DNA from: Datnioides undecimradiatus
Lineage: Eukaryota; Chordata; Actinopteri; Lobotiformes; Datnioididae
NCBI GenBank assembly: GCA_008933995.1
Contig: WARS01000007.1
Coordinates: 10,840,623-10,904,622 of the forward strand
Reading direction: 5' to 3'
Length of the DNA: 64,000 nt
The notes below the pieces were generated by a model. It saw only the letters and a program-made list of their open reading frames with translations, was not told the DNA's origin and searched no databases. The translations under genes and the position numbers were made by a program. This document shows, piece after piece, positions 24,497 through 35,820 of this stretch; the stretch's first letter is position 1, and the number at the start of each line of letters is the position of its first letter.

Positions 24497-24800
24497 CTTA
24501 TTTACCACGCTCCGCATCGCTTGTGTTTGACAGAATCCTCCATAATTAGTTTGGCCAAGGCTGCTCTGCTGTTTTTAATGATGAAATTATTTCACCGCAT
24601 CAGCACAGAGGTTTGGAAAAGTTCATCCATCCACTCGATATCTCAAACCCCCAACTCTGTGTGTGTGTGCGCGCGCGGGTGTGGATAATTGCGTGCGATC
24701 AGTTTGTGTACATCTTTGTGTTTGCGGCGTGCATGTGGCGGATCGTGCCAAATGTGTGCGCTGCTTTGTTTTGAATGTGATAATGACTTATTGATTTGAC

Positions 24801-24816
24801 GACAAATTAATTTGTC
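24801..24816. repeat. 16-base perfect palindrome GACAAATTAATTTGTC
   Basis: The sequence equals its own reverse complement and centres on ATTAAT. It sits in unique-looking A+T-rich DNA and might be a dimeric homeodomain-type site. Function is unknown. Confidence 0.5.
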
Positions 24817-27800
24817 ACCATGGAAGTCTGCCCTGATTGTTAGTGCGTGACGCCCCCCCTTCCCCTGTTCACTTTGTTTAAGTCAAACTTTGTGTTGCTC
24901 TCGCTGCTGCGCCTCCAGTTTCACTTTTCATTCCCCTGACTGCCTTTCTCTTTTTCTGTAAGTCTCCCCCTCTCTCTCTCCCTCTCTGTCAGAACGACAG
25001 GCCGTGCCTTGATGTGGTCGTGCTGAAATATCCGAGGGAAAGCAATCTGTCTCGTGTGATTTTGTGGTCAGAAGTTAAAGTTTCATGCGGCATTAGCCAT
25101 TGTGGACGTCCCCACATCCTGCGTCTATCCGACTTTTCTACTCTTTACCATGTAACCGCTGTGGAAGGCCACCATATCCTGCAGCTATCCTGCACGGTCA
25201 CCAAAGCCCTTTCGCAAATGATTCCTCGCGAGGGTGAAGCAAAGAGGTAGCGGGTTTGCATTAAATACAGCACTTTGAAAAATTAAGGCAGTTCTAATTT
25301 TGCAGTTGGCTGAAATCGTTTCATTTTGTTGGCTTTCAGTGTGACTGATGTACTTTTCATGTGCATGGTCTTTTATGTGTGATCCTCTCGTTTCTTTTCA
25401 TGGCATCTCTCCCTTTAATAATATGAAGTGCTTTCTAACAAAGTTGTGTGGGTTGTGGGCTCTGTATAAATAAGCAGACTTGAACTTTTGATGGCAATTA
25501 CCCACCTTGAACTTGCACTTTTCGAGTACGATGTATTTATTAGGTTTGCTGTGATTCACGCTTCCGTCTTTACAACGCGCGTCTTGTAAAAGCCAGTCGC
25601 TCGGCATCATTTCAAGAGCATCTTTAAACTCTCTGTACTGAGCATTTTCTGAGTGGAGCCGCACACTGGAAGTGGAGTGTTTGGCTCTTAACTTCTTTTT
25701 TTTTTTCATACAAGACACATAAACTGATGTCAAATCATACGTCTGATGTCAGTTTCATGCGAAGGGCCGGGCACGTCTTTTTTGGAAACTGTTGTTTTGT
25801 GATCACAAGAGAGACCTCTACGAGAACCTTGTTTTCTTAAGATTTTGGCATATAAAAAAAGGTTATTCTGTGGGGTCGATGTTGCAACCAGTGAACTCAC
25901 AGAACAGTGATATGATCAAACGGAACCCAGACTTCAAAAGTATGTTGAGGTTGAGATTAGAAAATAATTATTTCTTACCATATTACTTTCTTCTTTAAAG
26001 GCAAACAGATGAAACTAACAAATTGTATTTAGGGGCAACAGCTTTTAATTGTACTGTCAATTACTCTTTTGATTATTATTTTCAGATGACATTATAGACT
26101 ATAAACTGTGAGGGAACTGGGTGAACTCTCTACACATTGCTAAATTTGTCCATCAACAGTCTAAAACCCCAAAGTTTATTACTTTACATTGATGTAAAAC
26201 AAAGAAAAGCCCCCAAAACTCATCTTCTAAAAAGATGTTTTGGCTCAATAAATTACTTAAAGAGTCAATCAATTATCCAAATAGTGCTGGAGGTACTGAT
26301 CAATTCGGGAGTCTTAAGTCTTTGTTTGCTTCTTGAGGTGGATGAAGTGTTTTCTTCACAAAAACATGCCCGCTGGTTTCAGCTGCAGTCCAACTGTATG
26401 ATTAAGATCTCTAAGATCTCTAACAGAGGTGTATCTTTTCCATTAAAGACCGACGAGCCCTATCAGGCCTATGGGGCGAAATGTTGCTCTCCTCAGCGGT
26501 GGAACGGAGTGGGACTGGCGCTCACCGCAGCGTGTGTGAAAACTTTCTCCCTCTGGGTGTGCGAAGGGGAAGCTGTTGTCTGATTCCTCTAAAGGAGATT
26601 AATGAAAGGAGTACAAACAGTGAAGGAGGGGGGACAGACGGAGGGATGAGAGAGAGAGAGAGGCCACGAGGGGGGAGGGACTGGGTGGGTAGGAGGGTTG
26701 TAGTGGTGGGAGGTGAATGTGTGTGTGTGTGTGTGTGTGTGTGTTGGGGGAGTCCATTCATGCCCTGCTGAATCAATGGAATTCTTTCTCTCTCTCTCTG
26801 GTTTTCCCTTTCTTTCACATTTTCTCATTCCCTCACAGACTCTCTCTCTCTCTCTCTCTCTCCATCATCTGGTTATTCTCTATCTCTCTCTCTCTCTCTC
26901 TCACCCCCCTTTCTCTCTCTTTTATGGTTTCTATCCGTCTCTCGCCCTGCATTCCTCCTGTCTTGCCTGTCACGGCCTTATGTCTGTGATGTCATTCAGG
27001 ACAAAGAAGCCAAGCTTGCCTGGAATGTGAGACTGACTGAGACAGAGAGTGAGACAGTGCGGGCATCAAAGAATGGGGGAGAGAAAGTTGAAGAATAAGT
27101 GGAACTTGGAGATAAAATGTCAAATGTTGTGAAAACAGATTGCACGAGCCAGACAGAGCCACGGGTAGATCTGAATATTCAAAATATTTTGCAGAAACAT
27201 GAATGCGACGCGTTATCTCTTCTTTGGTTTCATGGAAATTTGCTGAAGAGAAAAAACGCTTGAGGTAATGAGAGGAAAGGGTTTGTACACGTCCCTAATG
27301 CAGGAGGAGAGACAGGTGCATGCTGGCCAGTGGTTAGTGCATTTGTTGATTCAGTCAACAGTTGGAGTGACCTGCAAGGTGTGGAGATATTCAAGATATA
27401 TATCTTCTCAAAATAAACGCTCAAAAACTCACTTACAAATCATAGATAAAAGGAACTCCTTGTAGTCCCGAAATTGCCCTGAGAGCAAGGACATTTGTTG
27501 TTCTCAAGGCATAATGGTAGGGACTTGTCAATACCAATATTTGAGCAAACTCCAATTAATGGTTCTGGTAAAGAAATTACTGACAATGCCGATGGCCGAC
27601 ACGTCCCTACCACTGCTGAGACCAAACCTACAACGTTGCTTGATACTCATCTTGTTTCCACGTTCACTTAAGTAGAAACGTGATCCAGTAACAGCAGTCA
27701 CTGCAAAGAAGAGCTGCTAACAGTTGACTAGCGTACTTTTACTGGTGCCAAAATGCCAAAATGTGAAAAAAACACTGAGGGAAAAATTAATCTGAAGTTT

Positions 27801-28227
27801 AATTGTTGCAAATCAACGATAGATACCATGCTTAGCTCTACAAAATGACTTCTGTCTCGTAAATCTGTAAAATCCAAACCGTGTGGATTCAAATATATTC
27901 TAAACAGACTATCGAAATCATCTTTATTCCTAAAGGCCTCTTCTAAAAACAGTTATTTACACAAGTTGACAGGTTAAACACCAGAAATAAGGAAAAGAAA
28001 TACAGGAAAAGGTACAAAGAATATTAATTAGGCCAGAATAAAATGATACGCAATAAAGAAACAACCCAGTCTCAGTTATAATAAAGTCGGTCTTCCATCC
28101 TTAACTTCCTTGATTTTCCTGGATTGTGTTGCCAAAGCTGAACTGATAATCACATCTTGATATCTATGTTGCATGTTTAGTATATGTATACCATATGCAT
28201 AACTAACTTGTGCAATGAGGTAAGGCA

Positions 28228-28256
28228 TTCTATTCTATTCTATTCTATTCTATTCT
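28228..28256 (+). repeat. (TCTAT)n microsatellite
   Basis: About five to six units of tctat/ttcta. Such arrays often mark LINE 3' ends in fish, but no clear LINE sequence precedes this one. Confidence 0.85.
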
Positions 28257-28849
28257 GTCTTTGCATATTTCTTTTAGCAGAATACCAATGCCCAGGCTGA
28301 AGGTTGGAGTTAAGGGCCTTAGTTCAAGTGTCTCTTTAGTTACTATGGGACCAGATAGGGATGCGTTCCATAAGTCAGTTCTCCTTAAAACTATTATCTC
28401 ACGTGGACAATGACGTCAACTGCTCTGAAGGCATCACGTTCCCATAACAAAATGACCTGTGAATAAGAAAAATGCATTCAAAGATTTTCAAGAAATTTAG
28501 GGGTCAATTTGTCCAGAAATTAGAGGTCAGCTTCCTTCTTTACTTCCTTTAGCTGCTTCTGTTGCCAGGGAGCACTTCACTGTTGGGTGTTTGAGAACTA
28601 TTTTGATCCTCCCTGGAAATGAATGATAGCAGTCTTTCTTCCTGTGCCGCGCTGGTATGCATGTTCTCACATACCGATGTTGTCATTTGTGTGCGCGTGT
28701 GAATGGACGGATATGGAACATAGCAAAGTTCCTAAGGTTGTCAAGCTGCTGGATGAATAAACCCACTTGCAAGCAATGCCAGTGAGTGAATACATGGATG
28801 AGATGAACATAATAATGTATATGCATGCTGGCTGTGTTTCAGCTTCAAT

Positions 28850-29010
28850 GTGCGATGGAAAAAAAGGTGGAAAAAAACATAAGAAGAAGACAGAGACCTT
28901 GATGGAAATGAGAAACAAGAGAGCAAGAGGAGCGGGAGGAGAGGAAGGGAGGAGAGGAGAGGAAGAGAGAAAGGAAAGGGAGGAAGGAGAGAAGGAGAAA
29001 AAGAGAATCA
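28850..29010 (+). repeat. Polypurine tract
   Basis: About 160 bases of A/G-dominated DNA, strongest at 28912-29005, are made of gagagg/ggaagg/agaaag units with very few pyrimidines. The Glu/Arg/Lys-rich frame across it is low-complexity translation. Confidence 0.85.
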
Positions 29011-30445
29011 CATTGATATTCTTACTAAAGCAGTCACTCTGTGTGTCCCAATAGAGGAATAGTTATGTCTGACCACACACACACACACAAACACACACAC
29101 ACGGGTGTGTGGAGCATGACCTCTCCACAGAGGCCTGTCCATCAGACAGACACACTGATGGATGAAGCTGTCAGTGCCTATGTGTCTCGCTTATCAGGCA
29201 GTCAAATACCCTCTCTCTGTAGACCACACACACACACACACACACACACACAGATACACAGAGGCATGAACTTTCCACTGATACAAGCGTGCCGTGAGAC
29301 ACTTGCAGAAAGGAGGGAATGGCAGAACAGATAGAAGGTGAGTGGCGAGGAAACCAGTAAGCTGGAGAAAGTAGACAATGCGAGAAGAGACAGGAGAGAG
29401 ACAGAGGGAGATTCGTAGCCTTTCCTCCGGAGCTGACCACCTGCCAGGATTGTCAAACACACTCTGCGATTTTGTTTCATGTTGATCAGAGAGAGAACAA
29501 CGAAGGCAGTGAAGGTTCTGGCCTGCGCTGATACCCGACCGATCAGTTTCAGGCCTTGCTCCAGTCAACAAAGTTGTATCATTTACTTGAACGCAGGGGA
29601 AAAACACTTGAAAAGACAGAATATGCTAAATCAGAGTGGGCGTAGAAAACACTACAGTGTAACTCAGCAGTTACATCGCACATTAGGCAGTAATCCTCCT
29701 TCATGGACATTTGTCTTAATGAGAGTTTGATGGAGGATTAATTTCAGTCTCTCCTTTGTGTGTCCAGAGTAAAGACTGCTGCTAGTTCGAGGCACAGATG
29801 AGACTCGGCAGCAAACATCTAAAGCATAAATGTGCTTCCTGGTACCTCCATAGTCACTGTCTGTTAGATAACAGAAGCACTGCTTACAATCACTTGGTAA
29901 GCCTTCAGTTAACCTCTCTGGCCTGCTGCATGTTAGAGAAAGCTAACATTAAAGCTTGAAATTGAAGTAATGTAACTAACATGAGAATTTAGCAATGCTG
30001 CTGCAGATCTGTGCCTCATTTTACTTGTAGACTAAAAAAATAATAATATTACCCACAAAAACTGGGAAAGCTGTGAGTTCCATCATAATTTATAGCAGTT
30101 TACAACAGCTTCAACTCCTCTGTCCTCCAGGGAAAGCGTGGCCAAAAGAGAGCTGCAAGGATTAACTGATTAATTTTTAACTCTTAAATTAATTCCTGTG
30201 ACGGTTAACTAAATATATTTGTGTTATGGATGTGGCAAGACATTTGAGGATGTCCCTTGGGCTTTGGAAAAACACTGACTGTCATTTTGTACATTTTTTT
30301 TACTCTTTAATGATATTTTATGTTCTAATCAACCAATCAAATCATCAGAAAATAATGAACTGATAGGAAAATTGTTAGTTGCAGCCACTGAATCATAGTA
30401 GTAAACCCCTGCTTTGATCAAGTTATGTAACACTGGGCCAGCAGA
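29011..30445. other. Non-coding DNA, no gene recognised
   Basis: CA arrays lie at 29075-29102 and 29223-29252. The rest is unremarkable unique-looking sequence with an A+T-rich part at 29940-30420. Confidence 0.5.
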
Positions 30446-30520
30446 GCATGAGATTTAGATTTAGATTTCCTTTATTAGTCCCACACCAGGGAAATTTCAG
30501 TATTGGTACAAAGGTAACAT
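30446..30520 (-). repeat. LINE/SINE 3'-tail-like fragment
   Basis: The sequence gatttagatttagatttcct followed by ttattagtcccacaccagggaaattt matches, in the same orientation, the tail of the LINE at 16785-16820 (ttttattaatcccctgagggaaattt). The family consensus is a TTTATTA.TCCC...GGGAAATTT 3' module. A short TTAGAT repeat at its left would be the terminal microsatellite of a minus-strand insertion. Right boundary is uncertain. Confidence 0.6.
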
Positions 30521-30772
30521 GCAAATGCATCCAAATCAATAGGCACATAAGGCAGGGCAGACAACCACTAAAGTTGGAAACACATTAAGCGCAGGAAGTG
30601 GGGATCTGCGGGGAGGTGTGCAACACAAAATAAAACAGGAAATGACCAGAAAACCGCAAAACAACAAACACTAAGCCTTCATCACAAGAGCACATCTAAA
30701 TATGGAGATTGCAGTCGTCTTTGGAAGAAGCTTTCAGACTCACTCTGTCACACAAATCACCCACACACACTC

Positions 30773-30813
<41 letters not shown>

Positions 30814-31449
30814 CCTAGTGGCTGTTAGCCGGAATAGTGCTACTTGTTTAAATGTCGGATTAGACCGGGATAACCTCATCACTGTAACGCTGCAGGACGC
30901 TTCACCTCCGACACGCACTGTGTCCTTGTTTACATCAGTAGTTGTCTGCCTTGCGTTAATCATGACTCTGGGTCGTCGTTTGCTCAGCTTAATTAACCTG
31001 CCTAGTATTTATTCAAGAAGACCTCGGCTGAAATGAAAACACACTGAAAAGCACCTTCTACTCTTAAGTAAGCACATATTTCACCTGTTTCTGTGCCTGG
31101 TATATCATGCATATATTGTGTAAAAAGCACCATCATAAGTGATACCTAGAGGAGACGGCAAAGCTCTTTCCAATTTTCCAAGCGAATGTTCCTGGGGAGA
31201 AGGGGAGCGAGACTCAGCACGCTCTCATCCTCACTCTTCTTTACTCTCTCAGGTAGTTGGCATGGACCTGTGTGTGTGTTCGTGTATGTATGTTGTGTAT
31301 GTATGTGTGTGTGTGGGTGTGCTCTCATATGCATGCCTGCGTGGCTCACCCACACAGCAGTAAATTCTGTTATCCTTGGGGGTCCGGCTGTGCGAGGATT
31401 ACACTGGCATCCCACTCTGGTTTTAAAACACAAAGAAACACAGGTACAC

Positions 31450-31460
31450 ACGTACACACA

Positions 31461-31504
<44 letters not shown>

Positions 31505-31574
31505 AATTTGTGGGCACAAAAACACACACAGACACATTCCAAAGAGGACCTGCGCGGCACAACACACTTGCGTA

Positions 31575-31606
<32 letters not shown>
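31450..31606 (+). repeat. Cluster of (CA)n arrays
   Basis: Two long CA arrays (about 31450-31502 and 31575-31606) lie within 160 bases. CA/CG alternation also occurs nearby. Confidence 0.9.
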
Positions 31607-31607
<1 letters not shown>

Positions 31608-34600
31608 TCGAGCACCCCGGCTTGGCTTTGCTACGGCTCCGCTTTTCAATTTTCAGCTCAATTACATTCCACTGTTACCTATTCTAAACCAAGATCCCCC
31701 TTTTCCCTCAGGACACACACACACACATACACACTTATTTAACGGTACTGCATCCCACTTAAGCCCAAGATTGTGTGGCCTTCTCAACTTTCCCTGAAAG
31801 TGAGAATCCCTTGGTTCTGTGGAGACTCTGAAGAAGTTTTCTGTTTCTATTTGCTGTTTACGGACAAGAGGAGGTTGAGGTTTAACATGGGTTGTATGGA
31901 AATGGGCTTTTGCTGTTGCTCTAGGATAAATCTAGAAAGGCAAGTCTTCAGGTAATAAAATCATAAAGTACAAGCTGCACTGACCCCGACTTTCATATCA
32001 GCACAGCAAATATTCCCAGTCCCCTCCTTTAATACCTTTGCTTATAAAGCAAAAACAGTGCACCAAGAGCGCCCCTTCAAGGCCAAGAGTACAACCTCCT
32101 GGTATTCCAGGAAAAAGGAGCAAGGATCATAGGCCAATATAATTCAAATTAAAAGCTCAGTTGATGTTTAATTTACAAACTGCATCTCCGGAGAGGGAAA
32201 AAAACCAAATCACATGGCACGCTGTCAGGAAGAGTCAACAAAAACATGTATGACAGTAAATCTCAGGGTGAAAAATATGTTTTAAATCGAAGAACTTCCT
32301 TCATTAAAGCAAAGCCAGAAGTGAAGAAACGGCTTTTGTTTCTGTCTGCATTCAATCAAGCTCTCGGAATAACTGCAGCTGCAACAAAAGTATGCGGCGT
32401 CCATAAACCTGGCAAAGTGCAGAATTATTAGTATTTTCCATAAAAATGATGTTTTAAAAAATCAGTTTCAGCAACACAACGTCATTGTGAATGTGCTTTT
32501 TGTAGAAATTCATCAAAGTCTTTTATTAAAAAAAAAAAAAAGACTGCTTGGGCCAAATGTGCACATACACACACACACACACTGGTCCTAATAGCATTGC
32601 AGGCGAGCATACAAAGAGAACAAACAGCCATGTAATGTGGCGGTTCCCTCTCATTGACACTGGGCACTGGAATGCAACGCAGGGGGGCTGGGGGACATCG
32701 TGCTTGTGTGTGTGTGTGTGTGTACCATCCTGTCAGATTAGCCTAATGATTAGCATTACTGAGAACTGACAGCAAGAGGAAGGAACAATGAGTGTCATTT
32801 ATCCTCTTTCTCTCTCTCTTTCCCACTCACTTTCTTTCTTAGTTCTGTTCCTTGCTTTTAATCTCTGACCCCCCCCCCCACACACACACACACACACACA
32901 CCCACACCTCACCGTCTGCTGCCTGCCTCCCCCGTAAGGGTTTTATGCCCACATGGACCGGAACTACCTCTGTAAAATTGGAATAGAAATGAATTGAACT
33001 TCCCGATAAGACTCTATCTACTACTGGAAAATGTTCAAGATGACACACACAATCACACCTGATGCAGCCATTTAAAAGAGCTTGGCTGAGAAAATGTAAT
33101 GACAGGTTGCCGCGTGAAAGCCCTGTAATATAGCCGAGGCGCCGAGAGCCAATAAAGCTGTTTGTAATCAACAAATGATAGGTTATGGGGGTTGAGGTTG
33201 AGGTTGGCTGATACCCATGATTTGAACTCACCACAGGAGGAAAAAGTGTGTGGGGGGGGGGGGTGAAGGGGATAGAGAGAGGGGAAGAGATGAAAAATGA
33301 TGACTGAGGTGTTGCAGGAATGTAGCGTACTCCACCCTGCCTCCACCTTCTTCTCTGTCTGACCCTGAAAGAGACAAACTATTGATCATTAGGTGATACA
33401 TCCACAACTACACCTACATTTTACAGCCCGCATAGTATGTACATTAAAGTAAAAGTTCAGATGTTTCAGATAGTAACACAATACATGAATCTATATGAAT
33501 AGTAGGTGAGTACACCTGGGGCGGTGGTTCCCACCCTCCAAAAGGGGTCACAGCATGAGTATTAGATAGAGAAAAATGTCAAATACTGATGATTCAAATA
33601 CCATTGTCTCAGAGGGGGACGTGCAAACTCAGATGCAAACTCAGAGAGACAGACCTTAAGGAGGAGTCACAAGACAAGAAGGACCAACTGTCCCATGGAT
33701 TCATTAAAACTGACTTCATCGTGTTATAAACCCTGCAGGGAAATAAGGGGAAAAGGCTCATTTTCTAGTGATTTTTTATGATTTTTTGGGGGGGGGGGTT
33801 TGGCTCAGATCTCCCCCCAATCTTCCATTTTGCTACACCACAAAATCAACTTCAGGAGGTGGAGTTGGCTGAAGTCACAGAGGAATGAAAGTAAAGGGCG
33901 CAAAAACAAAATCTCCTCGGAAAAGTATGCATCTCCTCAACCCATTACTGTGATTCAGGGGTTAGGCTCGAGGAGCGAGGCGTCGGCTTGTGTGTTTGTT
34001 TCTCCTTTCTGCTGAATCCAAACAGGACACCAAGAGGAACGAGGATAGGTGTGATAAGAGCGTCCTGTTGTGGTTGTGCCTCTGCCAAAATGCTGCTGAG
34101 GGAATGAGATCACTGTTTGTTCCTTCATTTAAGCATGTAGACTTACTCCTGCTTGCTTTATTGCCTCAATTTAGCTGTCTTCCTCGCCCGTTCTTGCCTC
34201 CGCGACTGGAAAGTGAGGGACATTCTTTCTCTCAAGGACGAGGGGGTGAATTTTATGATTAGGCTATCGGCTCCAGAATCTGTGCAGAAGGACACGTTTC
34301 AATGTATTAGATGGGATGCGTACTTTATATTTTTTGTCATTTCCTTGTTGTGAAGTTTGCTTGTCGCTGACAAGCAATAAATCCAACCGGTGATGCACAG
34401 TGAACAGGTCATTCTGCTGTGAGCTGACTGAATGGAAGTTTCATTTCAAATTTCAGCATTGGGACCGACTCTTACATTTTACTGTGATATTACTTGTGCA
34501 TAGAAAAACAGAATAGATTTTGTTAATGCATAAAGACATATGAAAGGAAAGCTGTTTGAATGCTATAACTTACATTAGAAAGAGCCTTTAAGATGTATAA

Positions 34601-34936
34601 ATCGTAACCATCAACCAACAACTGATGTCCCAAAACACGAGTTTATGTCTAAATTGCTCAGGGAGCAAAGACAAAGTCAGGTGACGTTGTTAAAAAAAAG
34701 TGTAAAAACCGTGCATTGGCCCTTAACTTTAACCATGTGTTTATTATTGTCACCATGACGATAAAGTTTAACCAACTTTAAATTAGGTTTGAAACCTCAC
34801 TTTCAAGGATGCCGAACATTGTCTCAGGCTTCACCATGATCAACATGGCTTAAAAATAAGACAATAGTTAAAAGACAGTAAACAAGGAGAGCTCTGAGTT
34901 CAGTCGCAGACAAATAAACACAGTTCAGTTTGGCTT

Positions 34937-34998
34937 ATTACAAAAAGTACAAAGTGGCAGACTCCACAAACATGAAGTATAATTATACTTTTTGTAAT
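34937..34998. repeat. 13-base inverted repeat with 36-base spacer
   Basis: ATTACAAAAAGTA at 34937-34949 is the exact reverse complement of TACTTTTTGTAAT at 34986-34998. The right arm overlaps a second palindrome, AGTATAATTATACT. It could be the end of a small inverted-repeat element or chance in A+T-rich DNA. Confidence 0.5.
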
Positions 34999-35754
34999 TA
35001 TATGTTATAAAGAATGGTATAATTACGAAAAGCAAAAGTGCCAAACTTTGAAGAGACAGCGTATTTCATTGTTTCATTTGCAGGAGTTGTTTGCACCTTG
35101 ATTCAATTCCAATAAAAGTTGTTACATAATAACATGTTAAATTACTGCCTGGTCCTATCAATGCAAATCCCTCTTGACAAACGCAATGCTCACAAACTCT
35201 TGAACTTGATACCCTTTAGATGGGTCGGGCAAAGACTCGAGATTCTACCCCTGTAGATGGAATTTAAACAGTCTGCAATGTTACCTTAATCTCCCAAAGC
35301 ATGCGTCCTTTTGTCTGACAAAGTAATGAGTCACTGCCACACCTACAGTATCATTAGCCAGCTAACTGACACATACACGATATAAACAGCCCTGATGCTG
35401 TTGCAGCCATTTCTTGGATGATACTGCTGAGGTGAGGGTGTTACATCTTGCTTGTCAGTTCGACTCTCTCTGATGTTGCAAAAAGGCTGAGCTCTTCAAG
35501 CATGGCCGACAGGGGGCCGGGGTTAGATCGGTGAGTGCGCAGCTGGTCTGTGGAGGACCTGATTGAAACCACGTAGCTTAAAGTCTCTGCGCAAACATTC
35601 CATTAGAACAACACTGCAGTATAACCAAGAATAACTAGTGGCCCTGAGGTGTACTGAGCTGCACGAAATGCTGTGTCTCTTTCTGTTGTTGGGTTTCGTT
35701 GCTTGTGTACTGTAAGTGCGCTCTAGCGCGCTCTTTTGCTTTCAGGCGGTCCCA

Positions 35755-35820
35755 GTGTGTGCACGGCTGCCTGTTTGCCCTTTCTCAGTAAAAAGGGCAA
35801 ACAGGCAGCCGTGTACGCAT
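35755..35820. ncRNA. Perfect 22-bp hairpin, candidate structured RNA
   Basis: Left arm 35762-35783 (CACGGCTGCCTG...CCCTTT) and right arm 35792-35813 (AAAGGG...CAGGCAGCCGTG) are exact reverse complements, with an 8-base loop CTCAGTAA. The pairing extends seven more base pairs outward (35755-35761 with 35814-35820), including three G.U pairs if transcribed from the plus strand, giving a 29-bp stem. Length and loop resemble a microRNA precursor, but perfect pairing is also typical of a recent foldback duplication. I do not recognise a known microRNA seed. If the 44.6-kb upstream DNA is cntfr intron, the hairpin would be intronic and on the transcribed strand. Confidence 0.35.

Larger units (their letters stand above)
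19026..28849. other. Non-coding DNA, no gene recognised
   Basis: The segment contains an (AAT)n-like run at 19044-19072, a poly-T at 22101-22122, a CA array at 24461-24493, TG at 26718-26743, CT-rich DNA at 26784-26905, polypyrimidine DNA at 22845-22905, and a (TCTAT)n run at about 28228-28256. The 16-base perfect palindrome at 24801-24816 stands out. Frames in this segment are short and show no known domains. Confidence 0.5.
30521..35754. other. Non-coding DNA with dense CA/CT microsatellites
   Basis: The segment includes (CT)n at 30777-30810, CA arrays at 31450-31502, 31575-31606 and 32563-32582, TG at 32705-32723, poly-C then (CA)n at 32870-32902, and G-runs at 33249-33262 and 33788-33798. 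A 13-base inverted repeat lies at 34937-34998. No gene was recognised. Confidence 0.5.

Noticed and set aside
27318..27345. tgctggccagtggttagtgc resembles a tRNA A-box, suggesting a tRNA gene or SINE head
   Set aside because: No B-box (GGTTCGAATCC-like) at the proper distance and no cloverleaf; probably chance.
28228..28256. (TCTAT)n as the 3' end of a LINE
   Set aside because: The preceding bases do not match the LINE tail at 16762-16830, so only a microsatellite can be claimed.
31146..31649. 167-codon minus-strand frame
   Set aside because: Mostly (CA)n microsatellite translated as Cys-Val repeats; the remainder has no recognisable motif.
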